Assembly: GCF_002741035.1 (NCBI RefSeq)
Contig: NZ_CP016808.1
Coordinates: 2,976,001-3,040,000, forward strand
From: Paenibacillus sp. BIHB 4019
GTDB taxonomy: Bacteria > Bacillota > Bacilli > Paenibacillales > Paenibacillaceae
Direction: 5' to 3'
DNA: 64,000 nucleotides
The position numbers were made by a program, and so were the translations under genes. Of the stretch, positions 33,930 to 45,340 are shown piece by piece (the first letter of the stretch is position 1; the number at the start of each line of letters is the position of its first letter). The notes under the pieces are model-generated. The model searched no databases, was not told where the DNA came from, and saw only the letters and a list, made by a program, of their open reading frames with translations.

Positions 33930-36323
33930 TTATAACTCCAGCAGCACGTAGCTGCCCATATAAAACAATTCAGCGTCGTCATATTGATCCGGTACCTCTT
34001 CCCATACGATATCCCAGGTGTCATCCAGCATTTCCGAATAATCGACCTCAGGGGAAAGGCGCAAAATAATTTGATCCTGCCCGCTTTGCACGAGCTTTGT
34101 CAGCTCCATGCGATATTGCTTATTGGAGGTGACCTCGAGACCATTTTTCACATAGTAGTCGTATTTATTGCTATCGCCGGTATATTGGTCGAGCTCATCG
34201 TCCAGCCAATAAGACACATCCTCTACGTATTCCTCGTTAATGGCGGTCGCATCGTTCGCGTTATAGAGCATATAAGGAACATCTGAATTGGTCGCATTGT
34301 TGGTCGGATCGACGTTCAGCCATTCCTCGCCAATTTTGACCTTGTTCCATGCATGGGGAACGCCATCCAAATAGCCGGTTACGACAATCGTCTCCACGCC
34401 AGCGAGCTCGTTCAGCAGCTTGTAGGTGTAGGCATAGCTCATACAGACGCCGAGTTTATTGACCATTATGCCGTAGGTGCTGTAAGCATCATAAAACTCC
34501 GGGTCCACCTTGCGAAAATCATATTTATACGCATTATCCAGCGCGTCATCATCGTACACCGTCGTATCGTTCAAATAATCATAGATCGCCAGCCGTTTTT
34601 CCTCGTCGTTCATTTCTGGCGTAATCGTGGCTGCAATAATGCGCTCGGCCTCCTGCATAATTTCCCGCTGCTTTGCGCGCATCTCCTTGACTGGATTCTC
34701 GTAGGACACATAAAGCGAAAGTGTGCGGTAATCGTAGCCGTAGCTTGCCAGCCCGATAATATATGGGTTTTGGTACATGACCTTCTCGACGACGTCAATG
34801 AGAACCTCGGTGTTTTGCGCTTCGGGAAAGGACATGAGCGAAATGTCTTCCTCTCCGGTCATCAAGTTGCGGGCCAAATATTCCTCTAGCGCCGAGTCGG
34901 CAGAAATATGCAGCTTCTCCAGCAGCTTGTCGGTTGGAACCTTTGCTTTATCGCCCTTGGCGACGACGAGGCGCGTATTCTCGATTTGCCGATCAATCAG
35001 GTTGTCGGTAGTCGAAGCCGCTTTGGTGTAGCGGGAAATAATAGTCGGCACATTGGCATCCGGTATAAAATAGGTCGTATTTTCCGGCTGGACGTAGCCG
35101 GTATTAGCTGTATTATCGGCTTGCTCATCCTCGTCCTCATACCAGGAGGCTACATAATCAATATCCTCAGGGGTGACGTCTTCCACCCAGACGACGCCTG
35201 TCAGCGCTGTGCCTTTAATGGAATAAGGAATGCGCAAGGGGCTGGACGGCTCAAGGACAAGCGCATCCGTTTCATACACGATGTCCTTAAAGCTGATAGA
35301 GCCATCCGTATGCTTGACCTCGACGCTGTATGGCAGATCATCTACGTATTCATAGGTATTGCCGAACAATTCTCCTTCATATTCGTCGGTAACCTCCGTC
35401 GGAAGCTGGCTCGACAAATCGGCCGTCACGACGGGGGCGCTGAAGTTGGATTCCTTGCCGTTGGAGACGGCTGTGACATAAAAGTTTCCCTTTACACCAG
35501 TATTTTGAGCGAGTGTAAAGCTCTCGCCCGTATCCATCTCTAATTGGTCGTAAGTGGTATCGCCAAAATCTTCGAGCTCCGTTCCTTTGACCCGCTCAAT
35601 CAGGACAGGGGTCTCCAAATAAAAGGCGGATTTTTTGCCCGGAGCGCTTGTGGTGCCATCCGTTTTCCGAGCTTTGGGGAAGGTCTGGTACACCTTGTAT
35701 TCGCTGACCCCGGTTATTTTATCCCATAAGAGCTTTAGCCTGCCATCCTCGCTTATTTCATAGGTGAGATTCGGAACGGGCAGCTTGGACTTCACCGTGA
35801 ATGGGATAATGAGCGGCTTCTCCAGCTTTTGGGGCGTAGTGGAAGCCATGTCATAATCAATGCGGAGATAATAAATCGGCGCATTTCCCCAGCCTAATGG
35901 ATCAGAGGAGGAAGCGGAAGGAAGCGGCAGCACACCTGAATCCAGCGGCTCGACCGTAATGATGCTTTGGTTGCCCTCCACAGGAGTGACCCGGTTGAAG
36001 GAAGCCATTTGGCTGGAGGGCAGCGCCTGCCGGTCTGTGTGAACCGTAATCGTTTCTTCCCGCTTTAAATTATCGAGCTGCGTCAAATCGGATTGAAAAT
36101 GAAAATCGAATTTCATATCTTTGGCAACATTGTAGAGCGGCATAATCGGCTTATTGCTCGTTTCGCCGTATTTTTGCTTTAATTGCTGCACGGAAAACTT
36201 CTCCGGCGTCTGCCAAGCATATTTAAGCAGCTTAATGCTGGAATTGAAGCCATTTGCGGCATCTGACATGCAGCCCGTCAGCAGCAGGCTCATGAGCAGC
36301 AGGCTGAGCAGCATTTTTTTCAT
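33930..36323 (-). CDS. Transglutaminase-like domain lipoprotein
   Basis: 797 residues, start after GGAGGAG. Signal peptide with lipobox LLLTGC predicts a membrane lipoprotein. The middle has an Fn3-like segment (LTYEISEDGRLKLLWDKITG). The C-terminal part is a transglutaminase-core fold with the complete triad: Cys in LGVCMSYAYTYKLL (~626), His in GVPHAWNKVKI (~658) and Asp in WLNVDPTN (~670). Bacterial proteins of this type are usually peptidases or cross-linking enzymes of the envelope; the activity here is unknown. It stands alone. Confidence 0.85.
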   Translation of the reverse strand: MKKMLLSLLLMSLLLTGCMSDAANGFNSSIKLLKYAWQTPEKFSVQQLKQKYGETSNKPIMPLYNVAKDMKFDFHFQSDLTQLDNLKREETITVHTDRQALPSSQMASFNRVTPVEGNQSIITVEPLDSGVLPLPSASSSDPLGWGNAPIYYLRIDYDMASTTPQKLEKPLIIPFTVKSKLPVPNLTYEISEDGRLKLLWDKITGVSEYKVYQTFPKARKTDGTTSAPGKKSAFYLETPVLIERVKGTELEDFGDTTYDQLEMDTGESFTLAQNTGVKGNFYVTAVSNGKESNFSAPVVTADLSSQLPTEVTDEYEGELFGNTYEYVDDLPYSVEVKHTDGSISFKDIVYETDALVLEPSSPLRIPYSIKGTALTGVVWVEDVTPEDIDYVASWYEDEDEQADNTANTGYVQPENTTYFIPDANVPTIISRYTKAASTTDNLIDRQIENTRLVVAKGDKAKVPTDKLLEKLHISADSALEEYLARNLMTGEEDISLMSFPEAQNTEVLIDVVEKVMYQNPYIIGLASYGYDYRTLSLYVSYENPVKEMRAKQREIMQEAERIIAATITPEMNDEEKRLAIYDYLNDTTVYDDDALDNAYKYDFRKVDPEFYDAYSTYGIMVNKLGVCMSYAYTYKLLNELAGVETIVVTGYLDGVPHAWNKVKIGEEWLNVDPTNNATNSDVPYMLYNANDATAINEEYVEDVSYWLDDELDQYTGDSNKYDYYVKNGLEVTSNKQYRMELTKLVQSGQDQIILRLSPEVDYSEMLDDTWDIVWEEVPDQYDDAELFYMGSYVLLEL

Positions 36324-36663
36324 TGCGCAGGTCTCCTCCGGGAAGTGATGAAATCATATAGTTAGCAATATGAAAATTTTACCTTGTTAAATTAAATTAT
36401 TCAATTCATTTCATAGCCATGACAAAAAGGGCGGATTCCATTTGTGCCAAATGCTGCATATTGATGGGCGCTATACACAGCATTAGCCGTGAGAAAAGGT
36501 GAAAAACGTACTTTTCAGCCTGCTTATTCTATTTTTAATATCAATCATTATGAATTGAACAAAAAATTAAACGACTGGCATAAATAATCCCATTGTGTAG
36601 CGGGGCGCTATGCTATTTAATTATTACGAACCAATGAAAACGCATACATTTAGGAGGGGGAAC
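36324..36663. other. AT-rich intergenic region
   Basis: It separates the divergent lipoprotein and GH43 genes. No gene, hairpin or convincing promoter is seen; the AT-rich stretch 36360-36600 probably holds both promoters. Confidence 0.5.
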
Positions 36664-39600
36664 ATGAAGCGAAGAAAAATAGCAGCGGTGCTGCTGGTAG
36701 CGGCCATGCTGCTCAGCACGCTGACGGGGCTTGCGCCCCGCGCGGTTTGGGCAACGGAGGAGGAGCCTGCTTATTTGGAGGAAGGGGTGTCGGCAGCGGA
36801 GTCGGTGTACCAGCCCGGCTTGATTTTACACTATGACATGAAGACGACGGCAACCGATGCAGGGCAGACCATTGTGAAAAATGTAGCTGGCGGAACAGCC
36901 GCATATGACGGCATTTTCCGCAATCCATCGAATGGCCAGCTTGTGGCGAATGGCACTGCTGGTTTTGCTGGCTTTAACGGAGGCGCAGCTTCCGCGAACA
37001 GCGGCTATATTGAAATACCGAAAGGCGCAGGCGGCGAGGATCTGCTGAGCGGCTTAACCGATGTCACGATTTCCTCGCTCGTCAACTGGGAGAACGACGG
37101 CACGAATCGCTGGATATTCGGATTCGGTGCTACGACAAGCGATCCCGAGAACGGCAACAAATATTTGTTTGCTACGCCGCGTCATGGCAGCACGGGCAAT
37201 TATGCGGCTGCCGGCATATCGAAAAGCGGCTGGCGCAATGAAGCGCTTTGGAAAGGGGCTACTACCCTTGCAGCGGGAGCCTGGAAGCAGGTGACGGTCG
37301 TTTTTTCCGGTGCAGCGGATACGATAACGCTGTATATTGACGGCGTGAAGGCATCCTCCGGCTCGGCGAAGGGCATTAAGCTTGCCGATATTATCAATAC
37401 GGGGACGAACTATTCCGGCTATATCGGCAAATCTATTTTCGCGGGCGATGCGTTCTATCGCGGCTTGGTAGGCGACTTCCGCGTCTACAATTATGCGCTG
37501 AACGATCAGCAGGCGGCTGACCTGTATACGCAGGCTTCCAGCACGATTACGGACCTCAAGCAGCTTGTGCTGACAGCGGCAGCGGATGCGCTCGCTCCAG
37601 CGGCTATGCTTGCCTCAGGCGATGTGAGCGCTGATGCGGTTACGAAAAATTTGACGCTGCCGGCAGCTGGCCGCAATGGCGTAGCGATTGCATGGAGCTC
37701 CAGCGATGCGGCAGTTATTGCCGCAGATGGAAAGGTGACGCGTCCAGCGTCGTCAGAAGCGGATAAGTCGGTGCAGCTAACCGCGAGCCTGACGTATCAG
37801 GGGCTTTCCATGCAGCGGGTGCTGAGCTTTAAAGTATTAAAGGAATTTTCTGAAAGCGCTATCGCAGAGGCGGATGCGGCGGCGTTAATCATCCGTAATC
37901 TGGATCAGGTTAAGGGCCATTTGACGCTGCCGCAGCTTGGAGGGAACGGCTCCAGCATCGAGTGGGAATCGAGTGATCCGGCGGTTGTGAAAGGCTCGGC
38001 GCAGGCGGCAGGCGATGCGTCGCAGCTGGGCAGAGTGCTGCGTCCCGCAGATAAGGATGCCGTCGTTACGCTCAAGGCCACGGTGAAAAAAGGCAGCGCA
38101 AGCACACAGCGGCTGTTCCAGCTAACCGTGAAGCAGGCTCCGCCGAGCCTCGATTATGACGCGTATTTCTTTGCTTATTTTACCGGCGAGTATGAGGGCG
38201 GAGAGGAAATTTCCTTTGCGACAGCCGAAGACCCGCTCAAATGGCGGGCGCTGAATAACGGCCAGTCGATTATTCAATCGACGCTGGGCGAGAAGGGGCT
38301 GCGCGATCCGTTCATTATGCGCTCGCATGAGGGCGATAAGTTTTATTTGCTGGCGACGGATTTGCGCATGGGCGAAAGCACGAATTTTGACCAGGCGCAA
38401 ATAACGGGCAGCCATTCGATTATGATTTGGGAATCTGACGATCTCGTCAACTGGAGCGAGCAGCGGATGGTCGAGGTCGCGCCGAAAAACGGCGGCAACA
38501 CGTGGGCGCCGGAGGCGATCTATGACGAGAAGACCGGACAATACGTCGTATTCTGGGCTTCTTCGATGAAGGTTGCCGATACGTATGGCAAATACGCCAG
38601 CGGCCGCCCATCGGGTCAGTACAACGTTATGTATTACGCGACGACGCGGGATTTTTATACGTTTTCCGAGCCAAAGGTGTATATGGATGAAGCATTCCCG
38701 ACGATCGATACGACGATGCTTCAGGAGGGCAAAGACCTGTATCGTTTTACGAAATCGGAAATCGGCTACAAAGTGTTTTATGAGAAGGCAGCTAACGTCT
38801 TTGAAGATGTTGACGGCATTGCGGCCAATGGCTACCAGTTTACAGCGATTGCCGGTACGAAAAATGGCAACCAGGGACGCATCGGCCATGGCAGCAACAA
38901 TGAAGGGCCAACCGTATTCAAGGATATTCGGGAGGACAAATGGTATATGTTCCTCGATTCTTGGCCGTATCATGTACGTGTATCAACCAATCTGGAGGAC
39001 GGGGCGCAGTTTAGGGATAATTTGCTCGCTGCTGATCAATATGCACTTCCGCCAGGGCCGCGCCATGGCACGGTCATTCCGGTAACGCGGACGGAATACG
39101 ATGCGCTGCAGGCGAAATACGGCTTGCCTGGTCCAGCGGAAAAGGAGCAGCCAGTCGTGCATTATACGTTCGACAGCAGCAGCGTAACCGGTACGCTTGT
39201 GAAGGATATGTCCGGGCAGGGGCACAATGCGACGCTCGTTGGCGGAGCTACCATTAACGAGACGGATAAAATAGGCAGCTCTGGCAGCTCGGTAGAGCTG
39301 GACGGCACAACAGGCTATGTAAAGCTGCCGGACAATCTGGTGCGCGATTTGAATTTGGAGAAGACGACAATCGCCACTTGGGTAAAGGCGGATCAGAACA
39401 AGCTGAACCAGCGGATTTTCGACTTTGCTTCGGATACGGGCAGAGCGGCTAACCGCAATACGATGTATTTGAGCACTACAGGCGATACTGGCGGTCTTGA
39501 ATTTGCTATCGTGACGCCATTTACAGAGAAGTTCTCAAGTGAATCGACGCTGCTTGGCGCGAGCTATAAATATGCGCTTCGAGCAGCGACGCCAGCGGCA

Positions 39601-42600
39601 AGTGCTTGGCATCATGTAGCCGTATCCATTGACGGCTTCGAGGCGGTCATGTATGTGGACGGAAAAGAAGTGTCGCGCAGCAGCACCTTTAACGTAGAGC
39701 CACGCATGCTGCTGCAAACTTCGATGAACAATATTGGAAAATCCCGAAATGCGAGCCACGGCTTGTTTGATGGCAAGCTGGACGACTTCCGCATTTATAA
39801 TCGGGCGCTGACGAAGGAGCAGGTTGCTGCGCTTGCAGCGGACTTGCCGGAAACGCCGGGAGGCGGCGAGCAGCCGGAAACGCCGAAGGCGATCGTCCAT
39901 TATGATATGGGCCAAGTCGACGGCACGACGGTGAAGGATTTGGCTGGAAGCTTTAATGGCACTTGGGTCAATTCGCAAAATGCAGAGCGGATATATGCCG
40001 GGCAGACGGGCGTTATCAGCTTCACAGGCGGCACGACCAGCTCCTATATTGAGCTGCCAAAAGGGGTGACCGATGGCCTGACCGATACGACGGTATCGAT
40101 GCTGATGAACTGGAGCGGCAAGGCTGGGGCCGAATGGGCTTTCGCATTAGGGCAGAACAGCACCAAATATATGTATTTTACACCGCGCTATAATACATCG
40201 GCGGCGAATGCGCGGGCGGGCATTGCGACAAATTCATGGAATAACGAGGTAGCCGCGCAGCACACGGCTGGTCTGACAACCAATCAGTGGAAGCTGGTAA
40301 CAGCGGTTTTATCTGAAAAAGAGCAGACGCTAACGCTTTATATTGACGGCGTAATGGTAGGAGCAACTGCAACGGGCGGCAAAACTATGGCCCAGATTCA
40401 AAATGCAGGCGGCATCAGCGGTTATATTGGCAAATCCTTTTATGCATCCGATCCCTATTTCGGCGGCATGATCGCTGATTTCAAACTGTTCAACGGCGCT
40501 TTGAGCGGGGCAGAGATTGGGGCTCTACAGCGGGAGGCTGCGGCGAAGATCGCTGCGCTTGACGGGCTAACGCTGGAATATGCAGCGAACCAGCTGGATT
40601 ACAGCGCTTTTCTGAATGGAAATGCGAGCAAGGACAGCATTCGCACGAATTTGAAGCTTCCGGCAAGCGGCGGACATGGCACAACGATTACTTGGGTGTC
40701 TGGCACGCCGAGCGTCATATCGAATACCGGTGCTGTCACGCGTCCTGCGAGCGAAGCAGGCAACCAGAGCGTCACGCTGACAGCTACGATTACAGATGGG
40801 TCCAAATCGGTGACGCGCAGCTTCACGGTTACCGTGGAGAAGGATACGAGCCTCATGGAGAAAGCGCTGCTGGATGCGCAAAGCCTAATCGTCCATAACT
40901 TGGCCGATGTTCGCGGACATTTGACGCTGCAAGTGAAGGGCGCGAATGGATCGGCCATTGTGTGGGCCAGCGAGCAGCCTCATGTTATAACGGCGACAGG
41001 CGAGGTTACACGTCCCGCGCATGGCAAGCAGGCTGTAACCGTTAAGCTGACCGCCATGATAACGAATGGCGCAACCTCGATTTCGAAAGCGTTCATAGCG
41101 ACAGTGAAGCCGCTTCCTGCGCCAGCCGACTATAAAGGCTATGCGTTCACCTATTTTACGGGGGAAGGCTCGGCGAGCGGCGAGCAAATTTATTTTGCAC
41201 TCAGCAAAGGTAATGATGCGTTGCACTGGCAGGAGCTGAATGGCGGGCAACCAGCGATTACGTCGAATTTGGGTGAAAAGGGCCTGCGTGATCCGTTCAT
41301 CATCCGTTCCCCAGAGGGCGACAAGTTTTATTTAATCGCGACCGATTTGAAAATTTACGGCAATGGCGATTGGGGCGCTGCCCAGACGAGCGGAAGCCGC
41401 TCGATTATGGTATGGGAATCGACGGATCTAGTGAATTGGTCGAACCAGCGAATGGTAGAGGTATCTCCGCCAGAGGCCGGGAATACTTGGGCTCCGGAAG
41501 CGTTCTATGACGAGGAGACCGGTGAATATGCCGTCTTTTGGGCATCGAAAATGTATGCTGACGAAAGCCACAGCACAGGTACGCATCAGCGCATGATGGT
41601 GGCGAAAACCCGCGACTTCTACACATTCTCAGAGCCGGTCGAGTATATGAACGATGGCTACTCGATTATTGATACGACGATGATTGGACATGATGGCAAA
41701 GTTTATCGTTTTACGAAGGATGAGCGCAGCAATAACAGTTCGACGCCGAATGGAAAGTTTATTTTTCAGGAGTCGGGCAGCAGTGTCTTTGACAGCAGCT
41801 TTAAGGTAATCAAGGAGGGCATCGGACGCGGACAAATTTCACAAGGCGAAGGGCCGACCGTATTCAAGTCCAACACCGAGGAAAAATGGTATATGTTCAT
41901 TGATGAATTTGGCGGCCGAGGTTATGTGCCGTTCGAGACAACGGACCTCGATTCGGGCGAGTGGAAAATATCGACGAATTATGAGCTGCCGTCACGCCCG
42001 CGCCACGGCACGGTCATTCCAGTGACACAAGCGGAATATGACCGCCTGCTTGTAAGCGTACCGAAGGCTGGGCAGTCCGAGTCTGGCACGAAAGTAACCG
42101 GTGTGCAGCTTGCGCCTTCAGCACTTGCACTGAAAACAGGGGAAGGAGCGCAATTGACAGCAAATGTCGCGCCTCTGGCTGCGGCGAATAAGTCTGTCGT
42201 CTGGTCGAGCAGCAATCCGGCTGTAGCAATGGTGGATGCAGCAGGTTATGTGCGTGGGGTAGGAGAAGGTACCGCCTATATTAGCGTGGCAACCGTAGAT
42301 GGCGGATTTATTGCCATATCGGAAGTGACGGTAAGCGCAGGTGAAGATAACGGTGGAGTGACGCCAACGCCGACGCCAACACCGACACCGACACCGACAC
42401 CAGGAACGACGCCAACACCGACACCAGGAACGACGCCAACACCGACACCAGGAACGACGCCAACACCGACACCAGGAACGACGCCGACACCGACCGTACC
42501 AAGCCCAAGTCCAACACCGACCATACCGGGCTCGACGACTGGTCCGACACCGACGCCGGTCATATCGATTCCGTCGACGGCACCGGGTACAACGCCAACG

Positions 42601-43182
42601 ATACCGAGTCCCAAACCGAGTACGGGGCCTAGCCCAACACCGTCTGGCGCTTTTAGCGATACAGCGAACCATTGGGCGAGCGCTTCGATTGAAAAGCTGG
42701 CGGAGAAAGGACTGATGAAGGGTTATCCGGACGGCAGCTTCAAGCCGAATGCCGCGATGAGCCGCGCTGAATTTGTGACGGTCATCTATCGCATGCTTGG
42801 CATGGATACAGTTGGAGGAGCTGGCAAAACCTTCAGCGATGTTTCGGCAGATGCTTGGTACAGCGGGGCGGTTCATGCCTTGCGTGAAGCGGGAGTCGTT
42901 AGCGGCGATGCCGCAGGCACATTCAGGCCTAACGATTCCATTACGCGGGAGGAAGCTTTTGTGCTCGTATACCGCATCGTGAAGGAAAAGCTTGCGCTCA
43001 GTGGTAATAGCGATGAACCTTTATTCACTGACGATGCAGCGATTTCAGACTGGGCGAAGGAGGCGATAGCTGCTTTGTCCGCAGCAAATGTACTGAGCGG
43101 CTACGATGATGGCACGCTCAAACCGAAGGGCAGCATTACTCGAGCGGAAGTCGCGACGATTTTGGCGGCATTCGTAGAATGA
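36664..43182 (+). CDS. Giant SLH-anchored glycoside hydrolase with two GH43 modules
   Basis: 2172 residues from ATG 36664, chosen for TAGGAGGGGG at 36651-36660. After the signal peptide (ends VWA-TEE) the order is LamG-like (~52-292), two atypical Big domains (~299-495), GH43 module 1 (~497-825), two LamG-like domains (~829-1290), two atypical Big domains (~1291-1485), GH43 module 2 (~1487-1800), Big_2 (~1809-1897), a [12 protein letters not shown] linker (~1898-1994) and three SLH motifs. Both GH43 modules keep the acidic residues: RDPF, IDTTM and EGPT. GH43 enzymes attack arabinan, arabinoxylan or related side chains; the exact substrate is not readable. SLH predicts a wall-bound enzyme. 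The gene is internally duplicated and monocistronic. Confidence 0.88.
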   Translation: MKRRKIAAVLLVAAMLLSTLTGLAPRAVWATEEEPAYLEEGVSAAESVYQPGLILHYDMKTTATDAGQTIVKNVAGGTAAYDGIFRNPSNGQLVANGTAGFAGFNGGAASANSGYIEIPKGAGGEDLLSGLTDVTISSLVNWENDGTNRWIFGFGATTSDPENGNKYLFATPRHGSTGNYAAAGISKSGWRNEALWKGATTLAAGAWKQVTVVFSGAADTITLYIDGVKASSGSAKGIKLADIINTGTNYSGYIGKSIFAGDAFYRGLVGDFRVYNYALNDQQAADLYTQASSTITDLKQLVLTAAADALAPAAMLASGDVSADAVTKNLTLPAAGRNGVAIAWSSSDAAVIAADGKVTRPASSEADKSVQLTASLTYQGLSMQRVLSFKVLKEFSESAIAEADAAALIIRNLDQVKGHLTLPQLGGNGSSIEWESSDPAVVKGSAQAAGDASQLGRVLRPADKDAVVTLKATVKKGSASTQRLFQLTVKQAPPSLDYDAYFFAYFTGEYEGGEEISFATAEDPLKWRALNNGQSIIQSTLGEKGLRDPFIMRSHEGDKFYLLATDLRMGESTNFDQAQITGSHSIMIWESDDLVNWSEQRMVEVAPKNGGNTWAPEAIYDEKTGQYVVFWASSMKVADTYGKYASGRPSGQYNVMYYATTRDFYTFSEPKVYMDEAFPTIDTTMLQEGKDLYRFTKSEIGYKVFYEKAANVFEDVDGIAANGYQFTAIAGTKNGNQGRIGHGSNNEGPTVFKDIREDKWYMFLDSWPYHVRVSTNLEDGAQFRDNLLAADQYALPPGPRHGTVIPVTRTEYDALQAKYGLPGPAEKEQPVVHYTFDSSSVTGTLVKDMSGQGHNATLVGGATINETDKIGSSGSSVELDGTTGYVKLPDNLVRDLNLEKTTIATWVKADQNKLNQRIFDFASDTGRAANRNTMYLSTTGDTGGLEFAIVTPFTEKFSSESTLLGASYKYALRAATPAASAWHHVAVSIDGFEAVMYVDGKEVSRSSTFNVEPRMLLQTSMNNIGKSRNASHGLFDGKLDDFRIYNRALTKEQVAALAADLPETPGGGEQPETPKAIVHYDMGQVDGTTVKDLAGSFNGTWVNSQNAERIYAGQTGVISFTGGTTSSYIELPKGVTDGLTDTTVSMLMNWSGKAGAEWAFALGQNSTKYMYFTPRYNTSAANARAGIATNSWNNEVAAQHTAGLTTNQWKLVTAVLSEKEQTLTLYIDGVMVGATATGGKTMAQIQNAGGISGYIGKSFYASDPYFGGMIADFKLFNGALSGAEIGALQREAAAKIAALDGLTLEYAANQLDYSAFLNGNASKDSIRTNLKLPASGGHGTTITWVSGTPSVISNTGAVTRPASEAGNQSVTLTATITDGSKSVTRSFTVTVEKDTSLMEKALLDAQSLIVHNLADVRGHLTLQVKGANGSAIVWASEQPHVITATGEVTRPAHGKQAVTVKLTAMITNGATSISKAFIATVKPLPAPADYKGYAFTYFTGEGSASGEQIYFALSKGNDALHWQELNGGQPAITSNLGEKGLRDPFIIRSPEGDKFYLIATDLKIYGNGDWGAAQTSGSRSIMVWESTDLVNWSNQRMVEVSPPEAGNTWAPEAFYDEETGEYAVFWASKMYADESHSTGTHQRMMVAKTRDFYTFSEPVEYMNDGYSIIDTTMIGHDGKVYRFTKDERSNNSSTPNGKFIFQESGSSVFDSSFKVIKEGIGRGQISQGEGPTVFKSNTEEKWYMFIDEFGGRGYVPFETTDLDSGEWKISTNYELPSRPRHGTVIPVTQAEYDRLLVSVPKAGQSESGTKVTGVQLAPSALALKTGEGAQLTANVAPLAAANKSVVWSSSNPAVAMVDAAGYVRGVGEGTAYISVATVDGGFIAISEVTVSAGEDNGGVTPTPTPTPTPTPTPGTTPTPTPGTTPTPTPGTTPTPTPGTTPTPTVPSPSPTPTIPGSTTGPTPTPVISIPSTAPGTTPTIPSPKPSTGPSPTPSGAFSDTANHWASASIEKLAEKGLMKGYPDGSFKPNAAMSRAEFVTVIYRMLGMDTVGGAGKTFSDVSADAWYSGAVHALREAGVVSGDAAGTFRPNDSITREEAFVLVYRIVKEKLALSGNSDEPLFTDDAAISDWAKEAIAALSAANVLSGYDDGTLKPKGSITRAEVATILAAFVE
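42360..42492 (+). repeat. Tandem 24-bp repeats encoding a Pro-Thr-Gly linker
   Basis: Four near-identical 24-base units (AGGAACGACGCCAACACCGA and four more bases) encode PTPTPGTT repeats between the Big_2 and SLH parts of the GH43 protein. The unit number may vary between strains. Confidence 0.85.
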
Positions 43183-43211
43183 ACAATGGATGCTAGCTGA
43201 ATAACCAGCGA

Positions 43212-43270
43212 AATAAAAATACGGCGGAAGCTCCCGAATGTTTGTCCGGGAGCCTCCGCCGTTTTATTTT
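43212..43270 (+). terminator. Terminator of the GH43 gene
   Basis: AAAATACGGCGG..GCTCCCG pairs with CGGGAGC..CCGCCGT and TTATTTT, 30 bases past the stop. Confidence 0.9.
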
Positions 43271-43431
43271 CATAAGTGCTGCTGAAAATTTCTCGAATGA
43301 TTGTCGAGTTCAGTATGTTACGACTAAGGCGAAACTGCTGCTGCTAGACATCGCTTTTCACAAAGAGGTACAATTTAATACAGATCCTTTATGCTCGCAG
43401 CATAAAGGTCTACAAGAGAGGATGACGACAC

Positions 43432-43929
43432 ATGCCAAATTCAAATCATTTATTTGGACAAGCCCTTGTCAAATCGCTGGTGGGGGAACGCGGCCATATT
43501 CGCATCGCCCGTGCTTTGCCTGACATGGATGCCGAGTTGGCGGGACGTGTTCATCAAGCTATGCCTTACAGCATTTATCAGCTGTTGAAACATATGCATT
43601 ACTGGCAGCAATTCATGCTGGAGCATTTGGAAGGACGGAAGCCGCAGCTTCCTGCAAACGTCATGGAAAGCTGGCCAGAAGAGACGGCCCCGCAAGATGA
43701 GCTGTCTTGGCAGGCGGATATTCAGGCCTTTCTGGCTGGAGTCGACCAAGCGGTAGCTATTGCCGAAACCGCGCAGCTGGATGAGCCGCTTCTGTATTTT
43801 CCCGGCGAGACCAAGGCGGGGCTGCTGCGCAATATTGCATCCCACAATTCGTACCATCTGGGCGAAATTGTGCTGCTGCGCCGCTTCTATGGTGCTTGGC
43901 CGCCCCCAGGAGGCGGATTTCCGGCGTAA
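43432..43929 (+). CDS. DinB-family protein (DinB_2)
   Basis: 165 residues, start behind AGAGAGGA. Four-helix-bundle DinB-like protein with histidines at VHQAMPYSIYQLLKHMHYWQ and ASHNSYHLGEIVLLRR, matching the family's metal-binding pattern. It ends with a Pro/Gly-rich tail (WPPPGGGFPA) seen in related Bacillales proteins. Function unknown beyond the family. It is distantly related to the DinB-like protein at 29104. Confidence 0.82.
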   Translation: MPNSNHLFGQALVKSLVGERGHIRIARALPDMDAELAGRVHQAMPYSIYQLLKHMHYWQQFMLEHLEGRKPQLPANVMESWPEETAPQDELSWQADIQAFLAGVDQAVAIAETAQLDEPLLYFPGETKAGLLRNIASHNSYHLGEIVLLRRFYGAWPPPGGGFPA

Positions 43930-44003
43930 CGGATAGAGGCACCCATTTGCAGTTGCTTAGGGCCATAGGGGCAAACGCCATTTTTATTAGCAGCCCTAGC
44001 CCG

Positions 44004-44477
44004 TTATTTAACGACCTCAGTAAATAAGGCAGCGACAGTAGCGGCGAGCTGTTCAGGGGGAAGCTCCAGCTGCAGGCCAATTTTCCCGGCGCTGACGACG
44101 ATCGTCTCCTGCAGCTCAGCGCTGCTGTCGATAAAGGTAGGATACCGCTTTTTCATGCCAATTGGAGAACAGCCGCCGCGTATGTAGCCCGTCCACTTTT
44201 GCAAATCCTTCACTGGAAGCATTTCAAGCTTCTTCTCCCCGGCCGCTTTGGCCGCTTTCTTCATATCCAGCTCAGCCCCAACCGGAATGACAAAAATGTA
44301 AAGGCTGTTTCCGCTATGTGTGACCAGCGTTTTGAACACGCGATCCGGCGCTTTTCCAATTTTGCCCGCTACAGCACTGCCGTGGATTTTCCCATCCTCG
44401 TTATCATAGGTATGCACCTCATAAGAAATATGGTCGGCATCCAGCATTCGCATAGCATTCGTTTTGGTTACTTGCAT
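44004..44477 (-). CDS. ybaK: Cys-tRNA(Pro)/Cys-tRNA(Cys) deacylase YbaK
   Basis: 157 residues. The YbaK/EbsC trans-editing domain is complete: TKTNAMRMLDADHISYEVHTY at the start, FKTLVTHSG with the conserved Lys and Thr, VIPVGAELDMKKAAKA, and GYIRGGCSPIGMKKRYPTFI. It hydrolyses mischarged Cys-tRNA(Pro). GAGGAGG lies just before its start, inside the end of the MerR gene; the two overlap by 10 bases and are probably translationally coupled. Confidence 0.92.
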   Translation of the reverse strand: MQVTKTNAMRMLDADHISYEVHTYDNEDGKIHGSAVAGKIGKAPDRVFKTLVTHSGNSLYIFVIPVGAELDMKKAAKAAGEKKLEMLPVKDLQKWTGYIRGGCSPIGMKKRYPTFIDSSAELQETIVVSAGKIGLQLELPPEQLAATVAALFTEVVK

Positions 44478-45190
44478 GTACGGTCCTCCTCTGTGTAGAA
44501 ATCGACGTATTTCATAAGCTGGGCAGCTCCTTTAAATTGTGTGACCAGCTTTTCGTTTAAGTTTTGCAGGGCAAGCTGAAACGCCTGATCGATTTTCGAA
44601 TAGCTTTGCAGCTCGAAGGCTTTTAAGAGCTCCTTCATATTTTCGATATAATAGATCGTTTTTCTTAAGCTGCTAATGACTAAAATTTTTCTTAATTCCA
44701 CTACGTTGAAAATGCGATAGCCATTTTCTTTATCCCTTTCGGAAACGATTAATCCCTCTTTTTCCCAATGCCTTATTGCGGAGGCGTTCACCCCAGCCAT
44801 TTCGGCAACTTTGCCAATCGTCATTGCATTCGTCATTTTAACATTTCGATATTTGCTGAAATCAGCATTTTTAATCAGCATAAGAATTTCTTCAACTCTT
44901 TGTTTTTCCACTTGGTTGAGGTACAGCTGGTTGTTCACCAGCCAAAGGGCCTGCACCTGATCGCCGTTTTTTATTTTTCGCATGACCTCATAAACGGTTG
45001 GTATATCATAGCCTTGCAGCAACGAGCGAATCGTAATAAAAGCTTGAAAATGGATGGGCAAATAAGACCTATGGTTGCCTATCGTTCTCGGTACATCCGG
45101 GAGCAAGCCCTGCTCCTCATATCTTCTTAAAGTAGTCGTACTTATGTTCAGCTCATTGGCAATTTGTACAGGGGTAAACGTATTTGTCAT
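44468..45190 (-). CDS. Regulator with two MerR-type DNA-binding domains
   Basis: About 240 residues from ATG 45190, with GAGGAG 9 bases upstream. Residues ~1-70 form one MerR HTH (FTPVQIANELNISTTTLRRYEEQGLL), and a second one starts near 125 (MTIGKVAEMAGVNASAIRHWEKEGLI ... NGYRIFNVVELRKI). Most MerR proteins have one HTH plus a dimerisation helix and effector domain. Here no effector domain is recognisable beyond the helical C-terminus. It is divergent from the hydrolase gene, which has a MerR-type promoter, and is coupled to ybaK. Confidence 0.85.
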   Translation of the reverse strand: MTNTFTPVQIANELNISTTTLRRYEEQGLLPDVPRTIGNHRSYLPIHFQAFITIRSLLQGYDIPTVYEVMRKIKNGDQVQALWLVNNQLYLNQVEKQRVEEILMLIKNADFSKYRNVKMTNAMTIGKVAEMAGVNASAIRHWEKEGLIVSERDKENGYRIFNVVELRKILVISSLRKTIYYIENMKELLKAFELQSYSKIDQAFQLALQNLNEKLVTQFKGAAQLMKYVDFYTEEDRTCK

Positions 45191-45290
45191 GCGCCTGCTC
45201 CTCATTAAAGTAAAACCTTCAAGTGCTACGATAACATAAAAATGCCTGCATCGAAATCCTGCCGCTGTCTCATGAATCAAAACCGGAATA

Positions 45291-45321
45291 TTGCATGAAT
45301 GTTGTATGGTATTCATATAAG
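45291..45321 (+). promoter_or_regulatory. MerR-type promoter with 19-bp spacer and inverted repeat
   Basis: TTGCAT (45291-45296), a 19-base spacer and TATAAG (45316-45321). The spacer region carries a perfect inverted repeat ATGAAT-N10-ATTCAT (45295-45316). Long spacers with an internal inverted repeat are the hallmark of MerR-activated promoters. Confidence 0.6.
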
Positions 45322-45340
45322 CGGATTAGGAGTGAAAACC

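Noticed and set aside
38122..38973. Open frame of about 280 codons on - inside the GH43 gene
   Set aside because: Antisense to a conserved GH43 module; composition typical of a reverse-strand shadow.
42118..42876. Arg/Cys/Trp-rich open frame on - over the Pro-Thr repeat
   Set aside because: The repeats in it are the complement of the PTPTPGTT linker coding repeats, so it is an artefact of the tandem DNA repeat.
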